A stretch of DNA of 24,506 bases from positions 1 to 24,506 of the forward strand of contig DADT01000061.1 in the NCBI GenBank assembly GCA_002495065.1, read 5' to 3'. Origin of the DNA: Methanoregula sp. UBA471. GTDB lineage: Archaea > Halobacteriota > Methanomicrobia > Methanomicrobiales > Methanospirillaceae. Each line of letters starts with the position of its first letter. Position 1 is the stretch's first letter. A program made the position numbers and the translations under genes. Shown here piece by piece: positions 8,861-15,944 of this stretch. The notes beneath the pieces were generated by a model. That model made no database searches. It saw nothing but the letters and a program-made list of their open reading frames with translations, and had not been told where the DNA came from.

Positions 8861-8898
8861 GTCAAATTATAATTTGTTGCATTGCACCGGTGCAATGC
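8861..8898 (-). promoter_or_regulatory. Promoter and 20-bp perfect palindrome upstream of the Ig/VWA gene
   Basis: Positions 8879-8898 form a perfect inverted repeat, GCATTGCACC-GGTGCAATGC. On the minus strand a TATA-like AAATTATAATTT (about 8861-8872) follows directly, and the gene starts at 8845. A palindrome touching the BRE/TATA region is where an archaeal operator or activator site would lie. The TATA position implies a transcript start close to the ATG, so the mRNA may be leaderless or start at the second ATG. Confidence 0.5.
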
Positions 8899-9142
8899 GT
8901 TTACTGGAATCAGTTTCTAGTCTATTTTCCGTTGATAATATCTACATGCCAGCTTGCATCCAAGATCTTCCGATACAAGAGATATTCCTTATGAGCTGGA
9001 GAAATCTCTGCCATATAGTGCCATTAAAGCCTCCTACAGATGCAGTGCAAAAATAAGAAACTTCTATCTACCTGAGATTTTTCCAGACAATCCTGATTCA
9101 AAAAGTATATTCTCTGGTCACCCCTAACAGGAACTGATACCA

Positions 9143-10222
9143 ATGCCTACCATGAAAATCCGTGGCGGAGATCTTGATCTCGTAGAATACGAATTCAATC
9201 CATTTCCGCCCGGACAGAACCTGAAAACCCTCGGGTTTGAAAAGACGGCCTACCAGCTGAAACCCGCGAAAGGGAAAATTATCGTGAAAGCCCCGGCACG
9301 GATACATCTTACCGTGCTTGACATGAACCGGTTCGCGCCCGATCATCCCGGTGGCGGGGGGATCGGGTTTGCCATCCAGATTTACTGCACGGCAGAAGTC
9401 GAATGCACAAAAAAAGAGACCGAGATCGATTACAACCGTGCATCTATCATCCGGAACTTTGTCGCTGTATTCAAAAAAGTGACCGGATACACGGGTGGTT
9501 TTTCAATCAAGGCGACTGACCACCAGCACCAGCATGTGGGTCTGGGCTCTACCAGTACGATCATGATCGCTGTTGCCACGGCAATGAATGAAGCCGTCGG
9601 AAAACCACTGACCAACGCCCAACTCCGAAAGCTGATCGGGAATAATTATGTGGAGGAGACAGCAGATGGCAATGTTGCATTCGGATTTGAAACGGGTGTC
9701 GGTCCAGCTGTCAGTACGTATGGGGGCATGGCAGTCCTGGGAGATGAGCTTACCCTTGTTTATCACCACCCGTTTGCTGCCGGAAAAAACGTCTTTATTA
9801 TCATCCCGCCAACCGATATCTCGTCTGCAGGCACACAGGAATTCGACCTGCTTATGAACAAAGCACGGACACTCGATTATATGGACCGTGAACTCAAGGC
9901 ATATCTCTTCTTAATGGACCTGATCCCGGCCCTTGAACGGGATGACGTGAAAAAAGCCGGCGATGTCATCTGGGAGATAGAATTCCGCGGCTCCAAGCGG
10001 GCAGAGGTCGAACACCATAGTTACGCAATTTATAACTTCATGAGCCAGCTCCGCGAGGCGCATCTTGAGTTCGTCGGCATGAGTTCTGTCGGGCCCTCAA
10101 TCGCGGTTGTTACTGCACTTGACAGAAAAGCCCTGGAAAAGATCATCAATCCCCTCAGGCTGACCATTGCCATAGAGACGAAGGTGGACAACGAGGGGCT
10201 GAAAATTACCCGAGCGAAATAA
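9143..10222 (+). CDS. mptG: Beta-ribofuranosylaminobenzene 5'-phosphate synthase (GHMP family)
   Basis: The 359-residue length suits this family. Features are KAPARIHLTVLDMN with a Gly-rich GGGGIGFAI close behind (about residues 49-76), the GHMP-type loop HVGLGSTSTIMIAVATAMNE at about 131-150, and a central GFETGVGPAVSTYGG segment, all typical of the archaeal RFAP synthase. The enzyme condenses p-hydroxybenzoate or p-aminobenzoate with PRPP, releasing CO2 or the equivalent and pyrophosphate, in the first committed steps of methanopterin synthesis. The ATG at 9143 follows a weak AGGAA; an ATG at 9152 is an alternative. The gene stands alone on its strand, convergent with the TPR gene. Another GHMP-fold enzyme (for example a pantoate-kinase-like protein) is the main alternative. 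Confidence 0.75.
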   Translation: MPTMKIRGGDLDLVEYEFNPFPPGQNLKTLGFEKTAYQLKPAKGKIIVKAPARIHLTVLDMNRFAPDHPGGGGIGFAIQIYCTAEVECTKKETEIDYNRASIIRNFVAVFKKVTGYTGGFSIKATDHQHQHVGLGSTSTIMIAVATAMNEAVGKPLTNAQLRKLIGNNYVEETADGNVAFGFETGVGPAVSTYGGMAVLGDELTLVYHHPFAAGKNVFIIIPPTDISSAGTQEFDLLMNKARTLDYMDRELKAYLFLMDLIPALERDDVKKAGDVIWEIEFRGSKRAEVEHHSYAIYNFMSQLREAHLEFVGMSSVGPSIAVVTALDRKALEKIINPLRLTIAIETKVDNEGLKITRAK

Positions 10223-10458
10223 TTTATTGCCCTCCATTTTTTCGTATACACGGGTAATCCGCCCATACGATGGGGCAAACCAACGGAACTGCAGGCTCCT
10301 TTTCAGTTTGATACCGAGCCGGATGCCTTGAAGGATGCGCATTATACTATTCTGAGAATATCAGGGTTGAACCGTCTTGGATCAGAAGTAGAGACTTTTT
10401 CCTGAATCAGGGCGGATACGGCGAGATGAGTGGTATAAAAAGATCCGGCTCCCTGTGC

Positions 10459-11541
10459 CTACTTCATTGTATCCAGCGCCTTTGCCCAGGTCTCAACAGC
10501 CCAGCGGGCAAGGTCTTCGGACATCTTATGGTTTTCCATCAGTCGTTTCCTGAGCCTGACGGAAGTATTGACCAGAGTAAATCCCTTGTGCGATTTCAGC
10601 AACTCCTGAGGGATGCCATCTTTCAGCGCAAGAACCAGAACATTGCGTTCTAGTTCATATTCGCCATGAGAATATTCGTTCAGGAGTGCTGATACCTTTT
10701 CCGGGTCGTCAAGAATGGAAATTCCGGCTACATTCAGCACGCCGCAAAGGCTCGCCAGGGTATGTAATCTGCTCTCTTCGGGAATGGTTCCATAGTAGAG
10801 CTTCTTCTCTTCCGTTTTTTTCTCTGGTTTCTTTTCTTCCACCCTGATTTCAGGTCGCTTCTGGTCGGGTTTCAGGTCAGAGAGTTTCGGGGGTTTGGTA
10901 TACAGGAGTACTGCCCCCGTAATGATGATTACGATGAGAATTATCGCCCCGAGAGTTATCGGGTTGAACCGGCTCTCCTTAGTCAATGCAATGTCCCGGT
11001 TTTCCCGCGCCGAGGTGTGATTCGGCTGAATTGCAAGCACACGGTCATATGAGGCAACGGCCTCGTCATACCGCCCGAGATAATCGAGCGCGACACCACG
11101 GTTGAGCAGCGCTTCTATATACGTGGGTCTGATGGCAATCGCCTTGTCATACGAGGAAATTGCATCCGCGTACCTGCCGAGCTTCCGCAGTGCGATGCCG
11201 CGGTTGTACCACGCCTCGGCATATGCCGGCTGGAGGCCAATCACCTTGTCATACGAGTCGACCGCATCAGAATACCGGCCGAGATTTTCCAGCGCCACAC
11301 CACGTTCGAGCCATGCATCGGCGTTGTTCGGACGGATGAAAACTGCCTTGTCATACGCGGTAAGTGCATCAGCATATTTTCCGGCATGGCTGAAGTTGAC
11401 TCCGTCTCCGTAGTACTGCTCTCCAAGGTCGGCTGCTGCTACCGGAGAGTACATGAGCAGAATTGCCATAATGAGTACGCCCGGCAGGGCAGATGTACGC
11501 GAAGCCTCCACAAAGTACGTATTGGCGATAGGGTTAATCAT
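10459..11541 (-). CDS. Membrane-anchored TPR protein with conserved C-terminal helical domain
   Basis: The 360-residue product has a hydrophobic signal or anchor at about residues 20-37 (VLIMAILLMYSPVAAA), four to five TPR units of 34 residues (about 40-195), a membrane span at about 210-232 (LGAIILIVIIITGAVLLY), and a charged Lys/Glu linker (PEKKTEEKK). A ~95-residue C-terminal domain carries LNVAGISILDDPEKVSALL, then NVLVLALKDGIPQELL, and ends LARWAVETWAKAL. That ending pattern (RL..RL....dlA.WAV..WA.AL) recurs at the C terminus of many prokaryotic signalling and TPR proteins; I do not know a validated function. If the first hydrophobic stretch is a cleaved signal, the TPRs are outside and the C-terminal domain inside the cell, which suggests signal transmission. 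It is a paralogue in style of the TPR gene at 2231. Confidence 0.82.
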   Translation of the reverse strand: MINPIANTYFVEASRTSALPGVLIMAILLMYSPVAAADLGEQYYGDGVNFSHAGKYADALTAYDKAVFIRPNNADAWLERGVALENLGRYSDAVDSYDKVIGLQPAYAEAWYNRGIALRKLGRYADAISSYDKAIAIRPTYIEALLNRGVALDYLGRYDEAVASYDRVLAIQPNHTSARENRDIALTKESRFNPITLGAIILIVIIITGAVLLYTKPPKLSDLKPDQKRPEIRVEEKKPEKKTEEKKLYYGTIPEESRLHTLASLCGVLNVAGISILDDPEKVSALLNEYSHGEYELERNVLVLALKDGIPQELLKSHKGFTLVNTSVRLRKRLMENHKMSEDLARWAVETWAKALDTMK

Positions 11542-11740
11542 GATTTTGTTTCATGACGGAAATCCTGTATTGGTTACGAAATGAATCATTCATCGTTACG
11601 AGGACCGGGAATACGGTATGAATTATATCGGGAAACTGGAACATCACGTCCAAATCATGTTTAGTGCTCTGAAGGTCCGGATACATGTATTTACGTTCAC
11701 GAAAAGATTGGGGGTGAGTATTAATCCATGACGCATTGCG

Positions 11741-12847
11741 TCAGAGGATCTCCCGGGCCGGGTCAAGCAATATCTCATGGGGGAGCCCTGCAAGGGCAAC
11801 AGCCCCCAGTGCACCAATGACGCCATTTCCCCCGTGCAGGGTAATACCGAACCGTTCCGCGGTCGCCTCCGCAACTGCCCGGGTGATCACCTGGTTCCGG
11901 ACCTGTCTCCCGTACTCCCTCAGCCCATCCGGAATAGCGAGACCCGACCGGATCGCCACTCCCCACTCGCGGGAGAGCGATTCACCGGCCACGAACTGAA
12001 GCGTCTTTGCTTCAAGGTCCAAATAGCTCCCGGGCTCGACAGCAACTTCGATGAAGCTGGAAGAATTCCCGGCAGTTTTCATAAACACGTCCGGGTAGAG
12101 CATCGCCACATGGTGGCTGATAGGAAGGACACCCTTGATCCGGGTGACATGCGAAAGGAGCGCCAGTGCAAGGGCAAATGTCGCTCCTCCTTCCTTTGAA
12201 TCGGTATCGTCAAGGCCGATGGTCACATGCTTCAGGGCCCTCGTCCGCACATCGCCCTCCACAATAGAACCGGTATGCCGTGTCCTTACCTGCATCACTC
12301 CTTCCGCACGGGCCATCATGTCGGAGAGTGAGTAGGCCGGCCCCCCGATGCAGCGGATGTGCTGGACAACCGTATCTCCGTCCTGCTCAATGCCCGTAAC
12401 ACCGACAGCCGGCAGGGGCGAGAGCCCGACCGGCACCTCACTGCTGCCGATACGGGCACACTCCCGCAGCAGGGTCCCGTCACGCTCCACGCTTACCAAC
12501 ACTCCGCCCGCCAGTGCATGATGGTACCCGCAGAAAGCGGCACAGGCCCCGCTCATGCAGTCATGGTATATCTCAACATTATTCCCGTCGATGGTCGTAA
12601 AGATCCGCCGGCAGGCACTCGATGGCATAGCGCTGATCGCCACGTAGTGTGCCGCACTACGTCCGCGTTTCTCGTCGCGGAGGATCACGCACCCCTCACC
12701 GAGGAGCCGGTTCACCCAGTCCTGAGCGGTGCTGCGGGGAAGGCCCGTCGCGTGCTGGATGTCCGTGACCGTAAAAAAGCCGTTATCGAGGGTAAACTGC
12801 CGCATCAGTCGCAGGTACCCGCGCCTCCGCTCAAGTACTCCGGGCAT
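11741..12847 (-). CDS. HTH-TiaS-like (DDTD motif) protein, possibly a methanogenesis marker protein
   Basis: The start is placed at the ATG at 12847 (MPGVLERRRGYL), preceded by AAGGA at suitable spacing. It overlaps the end of the homoserine dehydrogenase gene by 17 bases; an in-frame TTG at 12877 is a weaker start. Residues ~5-60 form a winged-helix-type HTH (FTVTDIQHATGLPRSTAQDW). A Cys cluster CMSGACAAFC follows at about 100. The C-terminal half carries IGLDDTDSKEGGATFALA, the same DDTDSxEGG element as TiaS, the tRNA(Ile2) agmatinylcytidine synthetase, and HGGNGVIGALGAVALAG near the end. The usual TiaS zinc-ribbon/OB tail is absent, so true TiaS activity is doubtful. It may belong to the DDTD proteins listed as methanogenesis marker 11; I cannot confirm this. 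It is the last gene of the ACT-hom operon. Confidence 0.68.
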   Translation of the reverse strand: MPGVLERRRGYLRLMRQFTLDNGFFTVTDIQHATGLPRSTAQDWVNRLLGEGCVILRDEKRGRSAAHYVAISAMPSSACRRIFTTIDGNNVEIYHDCMSGACAAFCGYHHALAGGVLVSVERDGTLLRECARIGSSEVPVGLSPLPAVGVTGIEQDGDTVVQHIRCIGGPAYSLSDMMARAEGVMQVRTRHTGSIVEGDVRTRALKHVTIGLDDTDSKEGGATFALALALLSHVTRIKGVLPISHHVAMLYPDVFMKTAGNSSSFIEVAVEPGSYLDLEAKTLQFVAGESLSREWGVAIRSGLAIPDGLREYGRQVRNQVITRAVAEATAERFGITLHGGNGVIGALGAVALAGLPHEILLDPAREIL

Positions 12848-13817
12848 AACGATCCTTGATAAACAGAAGGTCGCCAATAATGGCGCTTGCCGTTTCGGTG
12901 GATCCGGCTCCCCTGCCGATCAGGGTGATCTCCTTTGCCAGATCGGTTTCAAGGGTAAGTGCGTTCAGGGTCCCGTCCACCACCAGCGGGTGGTTCTTAC
13001 CGAGGATCCGGGGCGATACACGGAGGATATGTTTACGGGGGATCGCCTCTGCAATCAGGCGGATGGTGCACCCTTCTTCCTCTGCAAGCCTCAGTGCGTC
13101 CGCAGTCAGGAGATCGATACCGGTTCTGTCAACGTCATTCAGCCTGACGCCGTTACCCCAGATGGTATTTGCAAGGATGACAAGCTTAATCGCTGCATCG
13201 ATCCCCTGCACGTCATACGTGGGGTCTGCCTCTGCATATCCCATCTCGCGGGCTTCCAGCAATGCCTGCTCGTACGTGAGTCCCTCGTCTGCCATCCGGG
13301 TGAGGATATAGTTGCATGTCCCGTTCAGCACCCCGTAAAGAGCAAGGATCTCGTTACCAGCCAGCCCGTGCTCAAGGGTGTGCATGACGGGGACCGCGCC
13401 AGCGACAGTTGCTTCGTAGCGCAGGACGACACCGTTTTTGTGGGCAAGTGCATGGAGCTCCTTGTAGGCGAGGGCTATCGGTCCCTTATTTGATGTCACG
13501 ACATGCTTTTTCCGTAACAGGGCTGTCTTGATGTACCCGATGGCAGGTTCCCCGGTGAGAGCATTCGTTGGGGTCACCTCAATGAGGGCATCGTAATCCG
13601 CTTTTTTTATAACGTCCATAGCAGAAATCTGGCGATCACCGCAGCAACCGTTTTTGCTCTTGTTTAAAAGGAGATTTGCTATGTCGAGACCGTCGGGATC
13701 TACGCAGCCGCTTGTTGAATCGGCGATTCCGGTGATCGTAAGCCCGAGATCCTTACGTGCGATCACGCCAGCCACTCCCTTGCCGACCGAACCCATGCCT
13801 ATCAATGCTACTTTCAT
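12831..13817 (-). CDS. hom: Homoserine dehydrogenase
   Basis: This 328-residue enzyme reduces aspartate semialdehyde to homoserine with NAD(P)H in the threonine and methionine branch of aspartate metabolism. Visible motifs are the N-terminal Rossmann loop GMGSVGKG, TSNKGPIA with the Lys of the family, YEATVAGAVPVMHTL, LNGTCNYILTRM, and EADPTYDVQGIDAAIKL, which holds the catalytic Asp and Lys. GRGAGSTETASAIIGDL ends the cofactor domain. It is the short form without a C-terminal ACT domain. Its ATG shares one base with the TAA of the upstream ACT gene (TAATG), and GAGGAG lies just before, so the two are translationally coupled. The next gene overlaps its 3' end. Confidence 0.95.
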   Translation of the reverse strand: MKVALIGMGSVGKGVAGVIARKDLGLTITGIADSTSGCVDPDGLDIANLLLNKSKNGCCGDRQISAMDVIKKADYDALIEVTPTNALTGEPAIGYIKTALLRKKHVVTSNKGPIALAYKELHALAHKNGVVLRYEATVAGAVPVMHTLEHGLAGNEILALYGVLNGTCNYILTRMADEGLTYEQALLEAREMGYAEADPTYDVQGIDAAIKLVILANTIWGNGVRLNDVDRTGIDLLTADALRLAEEEGCTIRLIAEAIPRKHILRVSPRILGKNHPLVVDGTLNALTLETDLAKEITLIGRGAGSTETASAIIGDLLFIKDRYARST

Positions 13818-14320
13818 TATGCAATCTCCTCAAGAGGTTCGATCAGGAGCAGGGATTTCTGGTGCGAGACCCGTCGGAGGATGGCAAGGGCTGCCTCCAT
13901 GTCATTTTTGCTGACCGCCTTTATGGTAATCCGTGAGGTGGACCGCTCGTGCACTGCCGGCATGCTCATCGCGAGTTCACTGACCTCGGCAAAGCCGGTA
14001 GAGTCAATCTGGTCAACGGTATCGGAAAGATCCGTATGCATGAGATGCCCGATGAGGATGACGGTCCGTTTATAAAGAAGCCGTTCCTCTCCGATCCGCT
14101 GGATATGCACTCCCTGTTCTTTGAGGAGCACAACAAGTCTTTCAAGGCGCCCCTCCGGCAACTCGAGTACGATCTGCACGTTTAAGGTATCATCATCCAG
14201 GTCAGGTTCACGCTGGTGAATGACCGCAATGATATTTCCCCCCACTTCCGATATGGGTTTGAGGGCAGCAACCAGCTGACCCGGAGAATCCTTCATCTCA
14301 AGTTTCATGGAAACCTGCAC
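13817..14320 (-). CDS. Stand-alone ACT-domain regulatory protein
   Basis: The 167-residue product has an N-terminal ACT domain (about 1-80), with SPGQLVAALKPISEVGGNII matching the ligand-binding helix of ACT domains. A second ACT-like half follows (about 88-165; FAEVSELAMSM ... SRITIKAVSKNDMEAAL). ACT domains bind amino acids and regulate metabolic enzymes. The gene sits directly before, and shares one base with, an ACT-less homoserine dehydrogenase, so the likely job is feedback control of that enzyme by threonine or another end product; this is inference from context. The GTG start at 14320 is preceded by AGGTGG at good spacing. An internal ATG at 14308 is less well placed. A TATA-like AAAATAAAAG at about 14360-14369 on the minus strand probably drives the operon. 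Confidence 0.85.
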   Translation of the reverse strand: MQVSMKLEMKDSPGQLVAALKPISEVGGNIIAVIHQREPDLDDDTLNVQIVLELPEGRLERLVVLLKEQGVHIQRIGEERLLYKRTVILIGHLMHTDLSDTVDQIDSTGFAEVSELAMSMPAVHERSTSRITIKAVSKNDMEAALAILRRVSHQKSLLLIEPLEEIA

Positions 14321-14370
14321 GAGACCACCTGTCCAGTAGTAGATCGGCTTTCAAGATAAGCCTTTTATTT

Positions 14371-14633
14371 TGATTATCCGAAGAAACGCCGGTATGTTCT
14401 CACTGGCGGAACACATCAGATTCTCCTGGAAGTAGACCTTCGGGCCGGATCAGAAATCTGATAAATCCTGAAAAACTTCTTTCCCCGCCATGCACCGGAA
14501 GGCTTTGAAGCTAGTGATTATCATAAATCCTGCTATTTTCGGGAAAATAAAAGATCATTGGGCGGGTACCCCGGACCTTGGAAGTCGCAATACGCGGATA
14601 CAATCGGGGACTTGTGGCACTTTATGTTAAAAA
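14371..14633. other. Intergenic stretch without recognised feature
   Basis: Between the ACT operon promoter and the first repeat copy. No protein-like frame, tRNA or clear terminator is seen. A G+C patch at about 14564-14580 (GGCGGGTACCCCGGACC) faintly resembles repeat core sequence but cannot be assigned. Confidence 0.35.
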
Positions 14634-14743
14634 GATGAACACCGCCACCCTGATAGGACAACCCCGCAGCTGATCAGAATCAAACAAATCCTAAAAAGAC
14701 CTTCCTGCCCGCTGTGCCCCGGGGGGTACCTGATATGGGTAAC
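14634..14743 (-). repeat. Copy 2 of two-hairpin repeat family (degenerate core, minus orientation)
   Basis: Read on the minus strand, the order is CCCATA, TCAGG, an inner C4/G4 hairpin, AC, GCGGGCAGGAAGG, a T run, then CTGATC, a GGGGTTG bulge and an inner stem TCCT-ATC-AGGG, ending in GTTCATC. The order and spacing match the copy at 14770-15045, which points the other way 30 bases to the right. The outer stems no longer pair well, but the inner stem of hairpin 2 pairs through a compensatory change (C-G to T-A). Confidence 0.55.
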
Positions 14744-14769
14744 CCACGCAAGCTTCGAAAAGAGCGTGA

Positions 14770-15045
14770 AAACGTATAATCCTTCAGTTGAAAACGGGCA
14801 TGAACGGGAGTTCACACCCGAACCATGAAAATCATTACACCTTGTAATTTTATGAGGGGCTCCCCGCCTCAGGGCCTCTCCGAGGCACGGCGGGGCAGTG
14901 CGGTGTTTACAGCTATACATTTAGAAACTGATCCGCCGCGGGGGCGCCCCGTCGGGGGCGGCGGGGTTCATCGCAAGTAATATGAGAATTACACATTCCA
15001 TTACTCACATCTGTTTAATGTATTTTCATGGGAAATTAATATTAA
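14770..15045 (+). repeat. Copy 3 of two-hairpin repeat family (best-preserved core)
   Basis: Hairpin 1 has outer arms CCCCGCC at 14862-14868 and GGCGGGG at 14889-14895. Its 5' bulge is TCAGG at 14869-14873, its inner stem GCCTC/GAGGC (14874-14878, 14882-14886), and AC is unpaired on the 3' side. Hairpin 2 has outer arms CCGCCGC at 14933-14939 and GCGGCGG at 14958-14964, a 5' bulge GGGGGCG at 14940-14946 and an inner stem CCCC-GTC-GGGG. A smaller perfect stem ATTACA-CCT-TGTAAT precedes them at 14834-14848. The flanks (GGGAGTTCACACCCGAACC before, TTCATCGCAA and CACATCTGTTTAAT after) match the copy at 20103-20577. It sits downstream of the NAD kinase gene and upstream of the ACT gene promoter. 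Confidence 0.85.
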
Positions 15046-15122
15046 TCACCAGATATCCAGAGCCGAAAAATGAGTCCACGGGCTAGTCCCGGACCAAAAA
15101 TATCCTGAAAAAACAATGCCCT

Positions 15123-15944
15123 TCAGAGTTTCCTGAGTTTTTTATCCACCTTTTCAAAGAAATTGCGCCGGATGTCAACAAAGAGGGCCGGATATTGAGA
15201 CCGCCTCACCTCTATTATCATTGAGGATCCCACGCCGATCGTCTTCTGGCCGTCGATAACCAGATGGGCAGGTTTTGCACTATCCAGTTTGATCTGGAGG
15301 TGGCGGTCGCTGCTTATCAGGTGGGGGCGGGACGACAGCATATACGGGGCAAGAGGGACCAGCAGGAATCCCTGTATCCGCGGGTCGACGATAGGTCCTC
15401 CGGCACTCATTGCATAAGCTGTAGAACCGGTTGGAGTACTGATCAGGAGCCCATCAGCACGGAATTCCTCGGTGGTGATACCGTCAACAAGAATGGAAAA
15501 TTTCAGCATCTTTGCCGGGCGGGTGGTTACTATCAATGCCTCATTCAGCGCAGTGCCAAGACATGAGTCATCGTTGGACAGCGTGATTCTCATCCGCTCT
15601 TCAACGGAAAAACCACGGGGCAGGGTGCGGATAAATTCCAGTGCATTGGAAGGTTCGAGATCTGCAAGAAAACCAACCTCGCCCCAGTTGACGCCAAGCA
15701 CCGGGATTGGGCGGTCCATCTGCTGGATCGTGCGAAGAATGGTCCCGTCTCCTCCGATGGCAATGACAACCTCCGGGTTCGCTTCGGCAAGGGAACAACC
15801 GGCAACTCCCAGGGAGTTGGCAGTATCATGGTCATATTTCACTTCGGATCCTTCTTTTTCGAGAATCCTCCCAATCCTGTCGGTGAAGGCAAGGGCATCC
15901 GGGTTATCAATCCGTGATACAAGCAGTATCTTCATTCCGGTCAC
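15123..15944 (-). CDS. nadK: NAD kinase
   Basis: The 273-residue product phosphorylates NAD to NADP using ATP or polyphosphate. Diagnostic elements are IAIGGDGTILR (GGDG motif, about residues 62-72), the NE dipeptide in LNEALIV (about 134-140), and DGLLISTPTGSTAYAMSAGG (about 163-182), which shape the NAD site. The length is normal for an archaeal enzyme. The GTG start at 15944 overlaps the TGA of the upstream phosphatase gene (GTGA), so the pair is cotranslated; an ATG three codons later is the alternative start. In some methanogens an NAD kinase is fused to an IMPase-like domain that acts as NADP phosphatase, so the adjacent phosphatase here may oppose this enzyme. That link is inference. 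Confidence 0.95.
   Translation of the reverse strand: MTGMKILLVSRIDNPDALAFTDRIGRILEKEGSEVKYDHDTANSLGVAGCSLAEANPEVVIAIGGDGTILRTIQQMDRPIPVLGVNWGEVGFLADLEPSNALEFIRTLPRGFSVEERMRITLSNDDSCLGTALNEALIVTTRPAKMLKFSILVDGITTEEFRADGLLISTPTGSTAYAMSAGGPIVDPRIQGFLLVPLAPYMLSSRPHLISSDRHLQIKLDSAKPAHLVIDGQKTIGVGSSMIIEVRRSQYPALFVDIRRNFFEKVDKKLRKL

Noticed and set aside
8859..9056. 65-codon plus-strand frame upstream of mptG
   Set aside because: It runs over the palindrome and promoter of the opposite gene and has no ribosome site or family pattern.
14862..14964. CRISPR array or tRNA as explanation of the repeated hairpins
   Set aside because: Copies are dispersed, occur in both orientations, have no regular spacers, and show no cloverleaf or anticodon arm.
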